Positions 1-9,551 of a DNA stretch of 64,000 nt are shown here, in pieces (position 1 is the stretch's first letter; the number at the start of each line of letters is the position of its first letter). The position numbers were made by a program, and so were the translations under genes. The stretch spans positions 9,548,001 through 9,612,000 of the forward strand of contig NC_065551.1 of assembly GCF_022605725.1 (NCBI RefSeq). Direction: 5' to 3'. The DNA comes from Anthonomus grandis grandis (lineage: Eukaryota; Arthropoda; Insecta; Coleoptera; Curculionidae). The notes beneath the pieces are model-generated. The model worked only from the letters and a program-made list of their open reading frames with translations. It had not been told where the DNA came from and made no database searches.

Positions 1-2
1 GA

Positions 3-548
3 ATGGTCTTGGTTATAAAGGTACCAGAAACTAAAACTTCAACTTCAAAAAGTTTTACTATCATTGAAGAAGATTTAGGTGCTTTAAATTTAATAAAAAA
101 GTACGCAGCATTAAGACCAGCTGGAATAAAGGAGTGAAGATTCTTTCTTACCTATAGAAAGAGTAGCTGTACAGTACAACCTGTTGGAAAAAATACCATA
201 GGAAGCGTCCCAACATTGATCGCAAAATTTTTAAAACTGGATAATGCAGAAGCTTATACCGGCCACTGTTTGCGTCGCACATCGTCAACTTTACTTGTTG
301 AGGCAGGTGCTTCGTTTGAAATGCTAAAACAACATGGGAAATGGAAAAGCTCTTCAGTAGCTGAAGGATATATAGAAGAAAGTATTTCATCCAAAAATAA
401 AGTAGCCAAAATGATTGCCAATTCAGTTAATTCCGAGGTTAATTCCGTATCGACTATTGAAAATTTTTTAATGGACAATCTCAAACTATACAAAATAGCG
501 TTAGTGCTGCCACCTCTACCATCACAAAAAACACCGACCATTCTATAG
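3..548 (+). pseudogene. Crypton-like tyrosine recombinase, C-terminal part
   Basis: This is the catalytic C-terminal half of a tyrosine recombinase (phage-integrase fold) of the kind carried by Crypton-type DNA transposons. Counting from the internal Met at 216, the frame shows the H-x-x-R box as HCLRR (residues 17-21), the H/W position as HGKW (residues 40-43) and a tyrosine at residue 51 in EGYIEES, so the catalytic residues of this part are present. The frame is open from position 3 but is interrupted by one in-frame TGA at 135-137, and it continues off the left edge. A real stop ends it at 546-548. I infer a dead transposon copy rather than a domesticated gene because of the nonsense codon. 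The family call rests on motif order and my memory of multicopy insect proteins. Confidence 0.6.
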
Positions 549-1009
549 TGGTTTGTAATTTTTATTTTGGAAATAAAGTTTAATTTTTAGTATTTAAAGA
601 AATATTATTTTTTGTATAAAATGGATGTTTATTCTTTATTATGAGAGAAATAAAATTGGATAAGCAATAAAATTTCCAGGCATTATCATAATGCCCGCTT
701 ATAATGCCCTAGGTATGATAGCAGGTATTATTGCTCCATAACATATGCCGTTTCTAAGGTATTATAAATCAATAATAGATAGGTAAAACATAAATATATT
801 TATAATCTTCTTGCATGTGACTATTTTTAAAATAAATATTTTCGGTGCCATGCTTTTTTACCATTACTTCACGTTTATTTTTCGAGTCCATCTTGTTCCC
901 TGCATGATTCTTTCTTACCGCAAGGATGTTAAAATTATTTGAAACTTCAAATGATTTTAACATTCATTTAAAACTAAAATTCATAAAATAGTCGGGCGTT
1001 AGCATATGG
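549..1009. other. AT-rich stretch, nothing recognised
   Basis: This stretch holds only a short, low-information open frame on the minus strand (769-963). I see no domain, splice pattern or repeat structure in it. Confidence 0.4.
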
Positions 1010-1680
1010 ACAATATATGGATTATGCCTTCTAGCAGGTTTTATAATTGGACCCAACTGGTATGGTAGAAATAAATCCCGATCTTTTAACAGCATTATGA
1101 ATTATTGCACTATGAGCAGAATCACCTTTATTATGACCGTGGTGTGGTTCAAAAAAAGGAATAGAAATAGTATCTATATCTTTAGACAAACTTACCACAT
1201 GCAAGAACATATTGATATTACTAATGCATTTTTATTTTAACCACTAATATAAAAATAAGTTAATATTTGTAATGCCGTTGTCATCAAGAAAATTTAGGTA
1301 TTTAAAAAAGCAAGTGGTAATTTTATTGGAATCTCTCTTACTTAAACCTTTATGCCACAAAAAACAATGGCACTAATAAGTCTTAATGTTATATACAGTC
1401 AAGTTATAATTTGCTAATCTAAGTCAGTAAAATAACTTATTTTCTCTTTAGTGATTGGTAAAAAATCACTTGCTGAAGGTCGAACACAGCAAACTTCTAA
1501 AGGATTAGGATCACTTTATTTGTGTTGTTTTTTCTCGCGAACGTTTTCTTTTTCAAGTACATGCTGCTGGTAGGTTTGTTCTAGTTCCAGCTTTTTGGCA
1601 GGATCACCTTTTCAATATGTGAAATACAATCTGCACTGATCCTTTTTTGGAAGATGGAAATATTATATCATTATATAAAT
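1010..1680 (-). pseudogene. Decayed multicopy transposase-like gene (GQNKN family)
   Basis: Read on the minus strand in shifting frames, this stretch resembles a large insect repeat protein whose hallmark is a D-x-C-x-G-Q-N-K-N box followed by a G-H-x-x-x-(E)GD-S-x-H-S box. Visible pieces, in order, are KKLELEQTYQQHVLEKEN near 1600-1540, an NPLEVCCVRPSASDFLP block near 1515-1465, a worn ISG-NKN segment near 1240, and GHNKGDSAHSAI near 1135-1100. Several stops and indels separate them, so it cannot make a protein. A longer copy of the same family lies on the plus strand at 28200-32614. Function is unknown to me; the acidic and Cys/His-rich layout is transposase-like, which is inference. Confidence 0.45.
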
Positions 1681-3242
1681 AACGCATCGTTCAGTAAAGT
1701 AATTGTCATCGGGTGCAACTTAACATTATTTAATTTACTATAAGTTTAAGGGATGTAAGTCGAAATACGTATTTGTCGCATTTCAAACTACAATATTTTC
1801 CTTTGCAGCATACGACGAACGGGCATAAGTCGACTTTTGCCAGTTTGTTGCCAAGTCTTCAAATTTATTAATAGGAGTTACGCCCAGACCTTTTTTATTT
1901 ATGTGAAAACCAAGAGATACGCCAGTATGTCATTACAAAATATTAAAAAAAATTGTATGTTTGGCAGGCTTTTCTCAAAATTTGAATTTTTTGAGATACG
2001 CCCCTTCGACTTAATAGGGACGAATTTAAATGACCATTTTTTTTCTTTGGAAGGGTGATGACACTTAACGTGTGTTCTTACGGGAGAGAACACACAGGTT
2101 CCAAGTCAACAGCAAGGTTGAAAATAAAAATCCATATCAAACTTGACATGTGAAAGATTCTCCTTCCATAGCCAAAGTAGATAAACGTCAAATTAGGTAC
2201 ATATTGATATTGAAACGAAGGAGGGCAGATTCCAATAGGTGAAGAAAAAAACAAAAAATCCGTATAGCGATACTAACGTAGCCAGTTTACAAATTATATG
2301 ATTCACTTATAAATTTGACGTCAGCAAAAAAAAAATTATTTTCGTTATATATTATTAAAAATTGTTGCTTTATTTAACTATTAATTGAAAATAATGTTTA
2401 TTATAGTTTACTTGAGTAATGAATGAAGCATTTGCCTAATTATAGTAAAAATTAAATTAAATGGAAAAATAAAAGGCAAAAATGCAAAAAGTACTGTATT
2501 TTTGTATATTTAAGGTTCTAACTGCTTAAAATATTATAATAAATAAAAAGGTGTTTTACATAAAGCTTTATGTTAGCGACATAGTATATGCAACGTATTT
2601 CATTTTTTAGTAGTCAGGTATGAGAATTTATCATATTTTGGACTAAAATACAAAACAAATATTATTTTTTGTTTAAAAATATTTGAGAACTGAATAAAAA
2701 AGTTTATCTGCCGCTGTAACCGGAAACGCATTGAAAGCCATTTTATAAGTAGTTTGATAAGTATTTTCTTATACAAAATTAGTACAAAAAAAACTTTTCT
2801 TATGTAAAACTTTTATATTTAATACTTTTCCGCAGTGGAGCGTGAGTTTTAATTTTTTTTTGTATACCGGGTATGCAATGTAAAAATCTAATGATGGAGT
2901 TTAATAAAACATGTATAATAATACTTTATAATATTTTAACAATACATATTTGTATATAAAATGGCGAAAAAAAAACAGAAAAAGTGATCTTAATAAAAGG
3001 TGTTCAGAAAATTATTTCCCTACAATTCTACCTGTATGAATTTGTTGTGTTATTTTTGGTTAGGTTTAAATGGAGACTTTGTTTTTAAAATATATGATTG
3101 CATGGATTTTATAGGAAAATCTATGCTTTCTTTTGTATTTAAAAGGGAAAAAAAATCTGTTGTCTGTCAACTTTTTTCGAGAATAGAAAAAACAACAATT
3201 TACATGCTTGTTTAATTTTAATAAATTATCATATAAACTTAC
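1681..3242. other. AT-rich non-coding DNA, probably intron 2 of the sulfatase gene
   Basis: There is no credible coding frame here. Open frames at 1837-2058 and 3000-3215 have biased composition and no domain. Short inverted 'aagtcgaa' / 'ttcgactt' segments near 1760 and 2003 may mark an old small element. Because exon 2 of the minus-strand sulfatase gene ends with a splice donor at 3242/3241, this stretch is best read as its second intron; no exon 3 was found in the window. Confidence 0.4.
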
Positions 3243-3402
3243 CTAATCTTATAGGAAATTTTCCAGTAAGCAAAGCAGCCCTTGTTGGAGAGCTATAGGA
3301 TTGAACATAATGGCTGTTTAAAATGATTCCATTATAAGCCAAAGCGTCGATATTAGGCGTTGGAATTTGATTACTTCCATGAAATCCCACGTCGTTCCAT
3401 CC
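3243..3402 (-). CDS. Arylsulfatase B-like protein, exon 2 (catalytic-site exon)
   Basis: This exon encodes the start of the sulfatase catalytic domain. It reads GWNDVGFHGSNQIPTPNID and then YSSPTRAALLTG, which aligns with the conserved sulfatase signature C-x-P-S-R-x-x-x-L-T-G. The exon has a clean acceptor (…ttcttAG, bases 3404-3403) and donor (GTAAGT from 3242 downward). It joins exon 1 in phase 0 (ADDL / GW) and leaves in phase 1. The oddity is the active site: the cysteine that eukaryotic sulfatases convert to formylglycine is a serine codon (agc), and the following serine is threonine. In eukaryotes the modifying enzyme acts on cysteine, so I infer that the product would lack sulfatase activity. 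The rest of the gene lies beyond or outside the window. Recognition of the family is firm; enzymatic loss is inference. Confidence 0.8.
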
Positions 3403-4080
3403 CTAAGAATAATTTTAATTAGTGGCGTTTTAAGGGTTATTAGCAAATGATCAAGTCTATAATGTTGAATGTAGGTTAAGATAGTACATAGTTATAAGTT
3501 GTACTAAAAATTCAGTTTTTGGAATAGGTTTAAGAGCAATTATACAACAAATACATTAGGAGACATGCCAAAATATCAATTTAGACTACAACTAAGTTTC
3601 CTAAGCTTCCTATTTTAGTTGACCAATCCTTATTTTAGCTAGAAAAATAAGCTTTAACATTTTTACGGAATTGGTATTTTTTCATGGTCAAGTTAAACCG
3701 CAAGTTGATGGGGAATCCCATTGCATGTCTTTTGATATTCTATTAAAAAATATATAATAATTTATCTTAGTTATATATTGGCCGGCTCATCTGCAGTAAA
3801 AAATTTTACACCAAGGCCATTGGTTAATGAGAAGTGAAGTAACTACTATTTTATTTTTTTATTGTTACAAAAGAGGTTTATTAATGCCAAAAGTATATCA
3901 TCATAATAGTCTTTGTTCATCCCGTATGACATGAGGCGATACACTAATGTCTAAAGTATACTGATTAAAACAAAAAAGACATGCTAAGGTAATTTAATTC
4001 CATTTGCTTTACTGTATTGGGCAGGACTTTTGAAGTTGAAATTTGACTGCTTGGCATCCAGGCCTACTTGATTAAAAAAT

Positions 4081-4207
4081 AAAATTTAGCATATTTTTTA
4101 TTTTTTTAAATCAAGCATGCCTTGATACGAGGATTTTTAAAATTTTATTAGTAGGTAAAGTATTATTTCTAGGCAAGATATAAAAAAAGTTTATGAGAAA
4201 AAGTTGT
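4081..4207. repeat. Left arm of a ~130 bp inverted repeat
   Basis: This arm starts aaaatttagcatattttt and contains tcaagcatgccttgatacga. Its reverse complement is found at 7077-7210 with moderate divergence. The pair encloses about 2.9 kb that includes both transposase remnants of the sulfatase intron. Confidence 0.7.
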
Positions 4208-4345
4208 TGCGGTGTTTAAATCGGTGTATTGAGGTTGGAGGAAGACATTTTGAACAATTGTTGTTATGGTATTATGTACGAAAGGTAAAAATAAATGCAG
4301 CAGATACTATTTAGGTAATTAATGTTTTTTATAAATTTTAACGCG

Positions 4346-4420
4346 TCTTAGGGCCGTAGTGGTGTAGTGACGCATTTCCGGACATGGGTTCCTATATTCA
4401 AATGGATTCTTCTGTTGCAC
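4346..4420 (+). repeat. Possible tRNA-derived SINE head
   Basis: The segment shows a tRNA-like opening (gggccgtagtggtgtagtga, resembling an A box) and, about 35 bases later, a B-box-like 'atattcaaatgg' after 'ggacatgggttcc'. The spacing fits a RNA polymerase III internal promoter of a SINE. The B box departs from GGTTCGANTCC, so this is a weak call. Confidence 0.3.
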
Positions 4421-4579
4421 TGAACAACCCTCAGAAGTTTGATCCCATACTTCTGAAACACTCTGTATTGGGTTCTTTTTTGCTGCATTTACGAGTTTTT
4501 GTCGAACTTTTTAAAATATAAACATTCTCACTTGAGGCAGCTGAATGAGCACTATAAAACATTGTCACTGTCAAAGGTA

Positions 4580-6122
4580 CTGTATCGGACAAAATTAGAG
4601 AGACTCGACTACTTACGTCTTTTAAGTAAGATAAAAATGATTAAATTCCTCTTTTTGTGCTGAAGGATGTTATGTTTTGAAGTAGTTTAAAAAGGCACTA
4701 AAATAAATAAAAAAAAAACATTTCTCAAGATTTATTAGGAAAAATAAAAAAATGCAAAAAATTCTGTGCGACAAAATTAGAGAGACTTATCCTTAAAGTA
4801 CATTTGTACCCTATACTAATGAAACTAACCTAATACTTTGTCCAGTACCCTTTATTCTGGATAACTTTTTCACATCTATTCGGCATCGATCCAATGAGAT
4901 TCGAAATGACAGCCGGATCCATTGATTTCCAGGCATTCTCGATTTCTTCAAATAATTGAGCACGATTCCCGATGTTTTTAGTGCGAATCTTTTTCTCTAT
5001 AATCTCCCAAAGATTTTCAATTGGGTTCAAGTCCGGCTATTGCGGTGGCCATTTTAAAACTTGAATTTTATTAGCCAAAAACCATTCCTTCACAAGTTTG
5101 GCCGTATGTTTGGGGTCGTTATCGTGTTGGAACGTGAATCTTAGCGGCATTTCCCATTCGGCGTAAGGCAACATTACATCTTCCAGTATAGTCCGATACA
5201 TAAATCTATCCATAGTGCCCTCAATTTTGTGGATAGGACCCATTCCATAACCCGAAAAACAACCCCAAACCATTAAATTGCCACCTCCGTGCTTCACAGT
5301 ACCAGAAACATATTTTGGATCAAGCCTTTTGTTTGCTGGGTGATGTACGAACTGCGCTCCATCACTTCCAAAAATATTATATTTAGACTCGTCACTAAAC
5401 AAAACCTTATTCCAGTCCTTAGCTGTCCAGTAACGGTGACGTGTTGCAAATAACATTCTAGCAGCTACATTTTTTTTTGATAGATGGGGTTTTTTTGCTG
5501 GTCTCCTTCCAGGAAGCCCCGCCTCCACTAATCGCCGCTGCACAGTCCTGGATGAAACCCCAGGCGCCTCCAATTCAGCCAAAATCTGTGTTGAAGATAG
5601 ACGCGGATTATTCTGACTTAGTCGTTTAATTCTCCTGTCCAGCAGTACTGAGGTTTTTCTCTTGCGGCCACCTCTTTTAAGGTTTGTCACTCTTCCACGG
5701 AGCTGATAATTTTTTATTGTTCTGGAAACCATTTGTTTACTGACGTTGAATTGCTCTTTTATTAATTTTTGTGAGCGACCTGAGTTATAGGCTTCTATAA
5801 TTTTTTTTTTAGGTCTATGGAATAATGTTTACCACGAGGCATTGCTAATGATATTCTCAAACTAATAAACAGAAATTAAACTAATCGCGACTTCAGCGAA
5901 ACTAAATACAAAATGAGTCTCTTTAATTCTGTCGCAGTAATTTTTTATCAATGTTAAAAACATTCTTTAAATAAATGTAAACATGAGCTACAAAAATGAA
6001 TTGTTGATAATAGAATTCTTGTCAACTCCGGTATACACGGCTTAACAAATATTAATATTATTTCAAGTACAAAAAATTGGAGTTGGCAAATAGAGAAGTC
6101 TCTCTAATTTTGTCCGATACTG
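4580..6122 (-). mobile_element. Tc1-like transposon, 1,543 bp, with IR/DR ends
   Basis: The element is bounded by inverted repeats ending in CWGTATCGGACAAAATTAG and flanked by TA on both sides (4578-4579 and 6123-6124), the standard Tc1/mariner target duplication. A second copy of the repeat core occurs inside each end: gcgacaaaattagagagac at about 4769 on the left, and its inverse at about 5914-5937 on the right. This gives the IR/DR arrangement known from Sleeping Beauty-type Tc1 elements. A single minus-strand transposase gene fills the interior. It is inserted in intron 1 of the sulfatase gene, in the same orientation. Confidence 0.9.
4830..5842 (-). pseudogene. Tc1 transposase (DD34E), two lesions
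   Basis: The protein has an N-terminal helix-turn-helix region (MPRGKHYSIDLK at the start, 5842) and a paired-domain-like linker rich in Arg/Lys (GRKRKTS). It then shows the catalytic triad: Asp in LFSDESKY, Asp in FQHDNDPKHTA, and Glu in NPIENLWEII. The spacing from the second Asp to the Glu is 34 residues, diagnostic of Tc1. There are two breaks. An A/T run at 5801-5810 appears one base short and shifts frame after about residue 14. A TAG at 5037-5039 replaces a serine codon in the WPPQ-SPDLNP motif. The rest is intact to the stop at 4830, so this is a recently inactivated copy. Confidence 0.85.
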
Positions 6123-6169
6123 TATATACAAAAAACATACTTTTGTCATTATCTTATTGTAAGGTTATC

Positions 6170-6700
6170 GGCGGTGCTGAACATAAGCAAATCTGAATTA
6201 CAAAGAAATTATGATGCCAACAATATTAAAGCATTTAAACCAAGGTACTTGCATTCTTTAAAAGAGAGGGATGAAACGCGCCGTTTATTATTTTCACACA
6301 AATGGTGTAATTTCATCCCGAAATTGTCGATTTTGGTCCAATGAAACGCCAAACTTTGTAATCCATGGCAACAAGCAAGATTAAAAAAAAAATCAACGTA
6401 TGGTGCGCCATATCTTATCATTTAGGTATTATTGGGCCATACTTTCTTGAAGGATCTCTTAATCAAGAAACGTATTTTCAAAATTTTTTTGAAGAACCTT
6501 TACCAGTTGATCAAAGAATAAATCTTTATTTTCAGCGCACTTCACTATTTGAGTAGCAGAATGGTTGAATAGAACAGTTTTTCGAATCAATGAATTGAAA
6601 GAGGCGACCCAATCGAGTGGCCGCCAAGGTTAATTTAACCTGATTTAACCATTTCTAATTCCTATTAGGGGGCCGGTTCAAGCAAATTGTTTATTTTAAG
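6170..6700 (+). pseudogene. Mariner-like transposase fragment (DDxD type)
   Basis: This is a frame-shifted remnant of the insect mariner-like transposase family that ends in SPDLTPLDFFLWG. Visible pieces are SRNCRFWSNETPNF at about 6324-6365, then after a stop and frame change KINVWCAISYHLGIIGPYF (about 6390-6450), and finally a worn GDPIEWPPR and PDLT near 6605-6650. The first catalytic Asp region is not recoverable. It lies beside the Tc1 element but belongs to a different family. Similar copies occur at 16.2, 22.0 and 25.8 kb. Confidence 0.6.
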
Positions 6701-7076
6701 GCATTACCAAATAACAGGGAATTACTAAAATAAAGAAATAGAGACGCTTGTAATTTAATTTCCATTGAAGAAAGTAGAAATATTTTTAAAATGTTTAGGA
6801 AACATATTTAAAAATGTTTCGGTAATGGAGGTACCTACATTGAATAAATTTAAAATAAGTAAATAAAATACACTATGTACATTTTAATACAAACATATTT
6901 TTGAGGATGGTTTGTTATTCTTAGATCAGTGATTTAACAATTAGATAAATAAATTAGTTAGTTTTTCTCTAATAATTAAATATGAATAAAAAAATTAATT
7001 GGTACACAAAATGTAAAAATCAAAGTAGGCCTATGGTTATCAAATTTGGTATTCAGGCATAATTTTGCATTCTAAA

Positions 7077-7210
7077 CAACTTTTTCTTATAAACTTTTTT
7101 TTATATCTTAGAAATAGCCTAGAAATACTATTTTATCTACTCATAAAATTTAAAAAATGCTCGTATCAAGGCATGCTTGATTTAAAAAAAATTAAAATAT
7201 GCTAAATTTT
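7077..7210. repeat. Right arm of the ~130 bp inverted repeat
   Basis: This is the inverted partner of 4081-4207; the block tcgtatcaaggcatgcttga here pairs with its complement there. The shared segment stops at aagaaaaagttgtt on the inner side. Confidence 0.7.
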
Positions 7211-7673
7211 AACTGGAGCTCAATAGTTTACGAATATGAGAGGCAGGTGCTTTATGGACGAAACAGCTTAGTAATGTTTTTGGAGGTGGCTAAATTATGA
7301 TTTGTGAAAGAAGAACCAAGAAAAAGAACTTTCCCAGCAATCCTAAGCAGGTAGTTTTTTAAGGACGATGAGATATAATAAACATGGTTTGCAACGTTAT
7401 TCACTAAAAAAATGGGTATATATACTGCTTAACATGGCAAGACCACATGGAGCTAAAATAGTGCAAAATTTTCTTACTACTAAAATATTCAAGTAAGGAA
7501 TTGGCTACCACCAAGTCACTTATTCCTATTGAATAAATTTAAGGGGCACTTGAGAGAGAATCCAAGAAATATATTAAAAGCTACGTCAAAAACAGCTTCT
7601 AGACATGTTTTTTCTTCGAAATATTATTGAAGGACATTGTGCGAAGCTTAGGTTAAGGTATTAAAATACTCAC

Positions 7674-7772
7674 CAGATCATCAGCTATTATAAAAATAAT
7701 ATTTGGTGATTGTTGAGAGAAAGTAGTGATGCAGGACATAGACAAGAACCAGGCTTGAAAGAACCACTTCAT
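7674..7772 (-). CDS. Arylsulfatase B-like protein, exon 1 (signal peptide)
   Basis: This is the first coding exon of the sulfatase gene. The ATG at 7772-7770 opens a 33-codon exon: a hydrophobic signal peptide (MKWFFQAWFLSMSCIT…) followed by QSPNIIFIIADDL, the first sulfatase strand with the Asp-Asp pair that binds the active-site metal. It ends exactly at a consensus donor, CTG/GTGAGT (7674/7673), and joins in phase 0 to exon 2 at 3402. I chose this Met because the upstream in-frame residues look untranslated and the signal peptide starts here. The product would enter the secretory/lysosomal route. The exon is unbroken, suggesting a host gene rather than a repeat. Confidence 0.8.
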
Positions 7773-9324
7773 CGTTTCCGTTTTCTGTAAAGTATTAAAA
7801 TGAAATAATGATTGTTTTGGCTTCAAAATCTTATAGCTGAAGAGAAAATTACTTGATTTATATAAGAATTTATTTTGCAAAATTTATACAATAAATTGCA
7901 TTTTTTACATTATTAATTTAATACTTTACCTTTAAGGGTTTTACTTTTTGTTAGGTTAAAGATAAGTAAGGTTATTTTAAGACTACAAGTAATAGTTACT
8001 AATGGAGTGATAGTTTATTTTAATTTATATCTCTTTCATTGTAATAAAAAAAATATTATAATGATTTTTAAAAAGTATTATAATGTTTCTGCAGGCTTGC
8101 AATTTGATAGAAATATTCAAGGATATAATTTTAATATGAATAGATTAATATCACCCTCATTCAAGAAGCATGGGTGTGATTTATTGATTTTAATGAAAGA
8201 CCAGACGTTGCTCCATTATGAAAACTGATCACTAAAAGGAATTACTGCAATATTTTTTCGTTAACCCAAAATAAAAAATGGTGGTTATTTTTTTTTTTAA
8301 ATAGAATACCTCTTTAGTTTACATGTATTTTTCTGATTGTTCTTTCTATAGGTAAGCGATTTGATATCGTTATTGACAATTAAAATATCTACTCGCGTTA
8401 TTTATATGACAATGCTTGAAATTATCAAAGTAGCAGTGGTTGATGTTTAGCTAGTTGTTTCTAATTTCGATAATTATTTAAGAATAAAGAAGCGAAGATA
8501 GCAGTTTTTGTAGGTTTTGGGTAATTCTCTAAGTAAATTTAATCTAAGTTTAATTTACTATTATTATTATTATTATTATTTAACATTTACCAATGTTCAT
8601 TTTGTAATTAAAAACAACAATTTTTTTAAATATTTTAACAAACTTTTATATCAATAATTTTAACTTTAATATATTAATAGTATATCATTTTCATTATCAA
8701 AATTCTAAAATACCAAACAATTATTTGTGAAGTTATAAGAGTAACTTTTCGTTTTTTTCCTTCAAGATTCAAACATATTATATTTAACGAACCAAAAATT
8801 ATAAAATCATTAAAGCCTTATGGGTTCTTATACTTACTTAAATTAATTTTTCAAAAAGCGTTCCAAAACTACAAACTCTAATTTTAGCGTTACTTCATCT
8901 AATTATAAAATCGCGTTTCGTGATGGGTTGGCCGAACATGACCTTATTAAAGCTAAAAGTAACCGGCAACTAAAACAATTTGAGAAGTGTTTGTTGTTTT
9001 ATAGTTTTATCATATGATCAATTATTATATGCGAGAATACGGATTTTTAACCATGGTCGAATCGCTATTAATACAATGCTGAAGTTCATTGTTTTATACA
9101 GGGTGAGTCGGGAGGAATGCACCAAACTCCAGAGAAGTATTGTAAACATTTTTTTATTTATCTTAGTCCAAACATGCAAATAAAACGACTGAAATAGTAT
9201 TTTCTATTACTAATTTGAGAAATGTTTAAAATGATTTTCAATGCTCTTAAGCCAATAAGAGAGTCTGTTTTCACACGCTTGACGTGCATTTGAAAATGTA
9301 AAAATTTCAACATATTGAAATATA
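7773..9324. other. Non-coding DNA upstream of the sulfatase gene
   Basis: AT-rich sequence. It holds a short ATT microsatellite (8559-8581) and, at 9095-9110, a solitary 'tatacagggtgagtc', the terminal motif of the mariner-like/MITE family found elsewhere in the window. The sulfatase promoter should lie near 7773-8000, but I cannot point to a reliable core element. Confidence 0.4.
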
Positions 9325-9551
9325 TGTAAAGGAATTATTAATAATATAAGGCAAATTCTTTAAAAACAAAGTAGGTTACATTTTATTTATCATAAACACT
9401 AATAGTTGGTTGCAATAATTAGTCGACCTAGTATAGGAGCTATTTGCAAAATGAGCTATATCGCGGCTCGTGTCTAATTAGGTAACTATGACGCTGTTCA
9501 ATTACTTTTGTATGGAAATATTTTTCAATTCATTCAATAAACAGTTTTAGA
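9325..9551 (+). repeat. 5' LTR of the gypsy element
   Basis: Begins tgtaaaggaattattaataa and ends cagttttaga. It is near-identical to 12056-12282, with scattered substitutions. Confidence 0.8.

Larger units (their letters stand above)
3403..7673 (-). other. Intron 1 of the sulfatase gene, filled with transposons
   Basis: The intron runs from the donor GTGAGT (7673 downward) to the acceptor AG at 3404-3403, about 4.3 kb. It contains two long inverted arms (4081-4207 and 7077-7210), a possible SINE head (4346-4420), a Tc1 element (4580-6122) and a mariner-like remnant (6170-6700). The remaining sequence is AT-rich with no coding signal. Confidence 0.7.

Noticed and set aside
1837..2058. 73-codon plus-strand frame as a gene
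   Set aside because: AT-driven composition, no domain, no splice context, and an overlapping minus-strand frame of equal quality.
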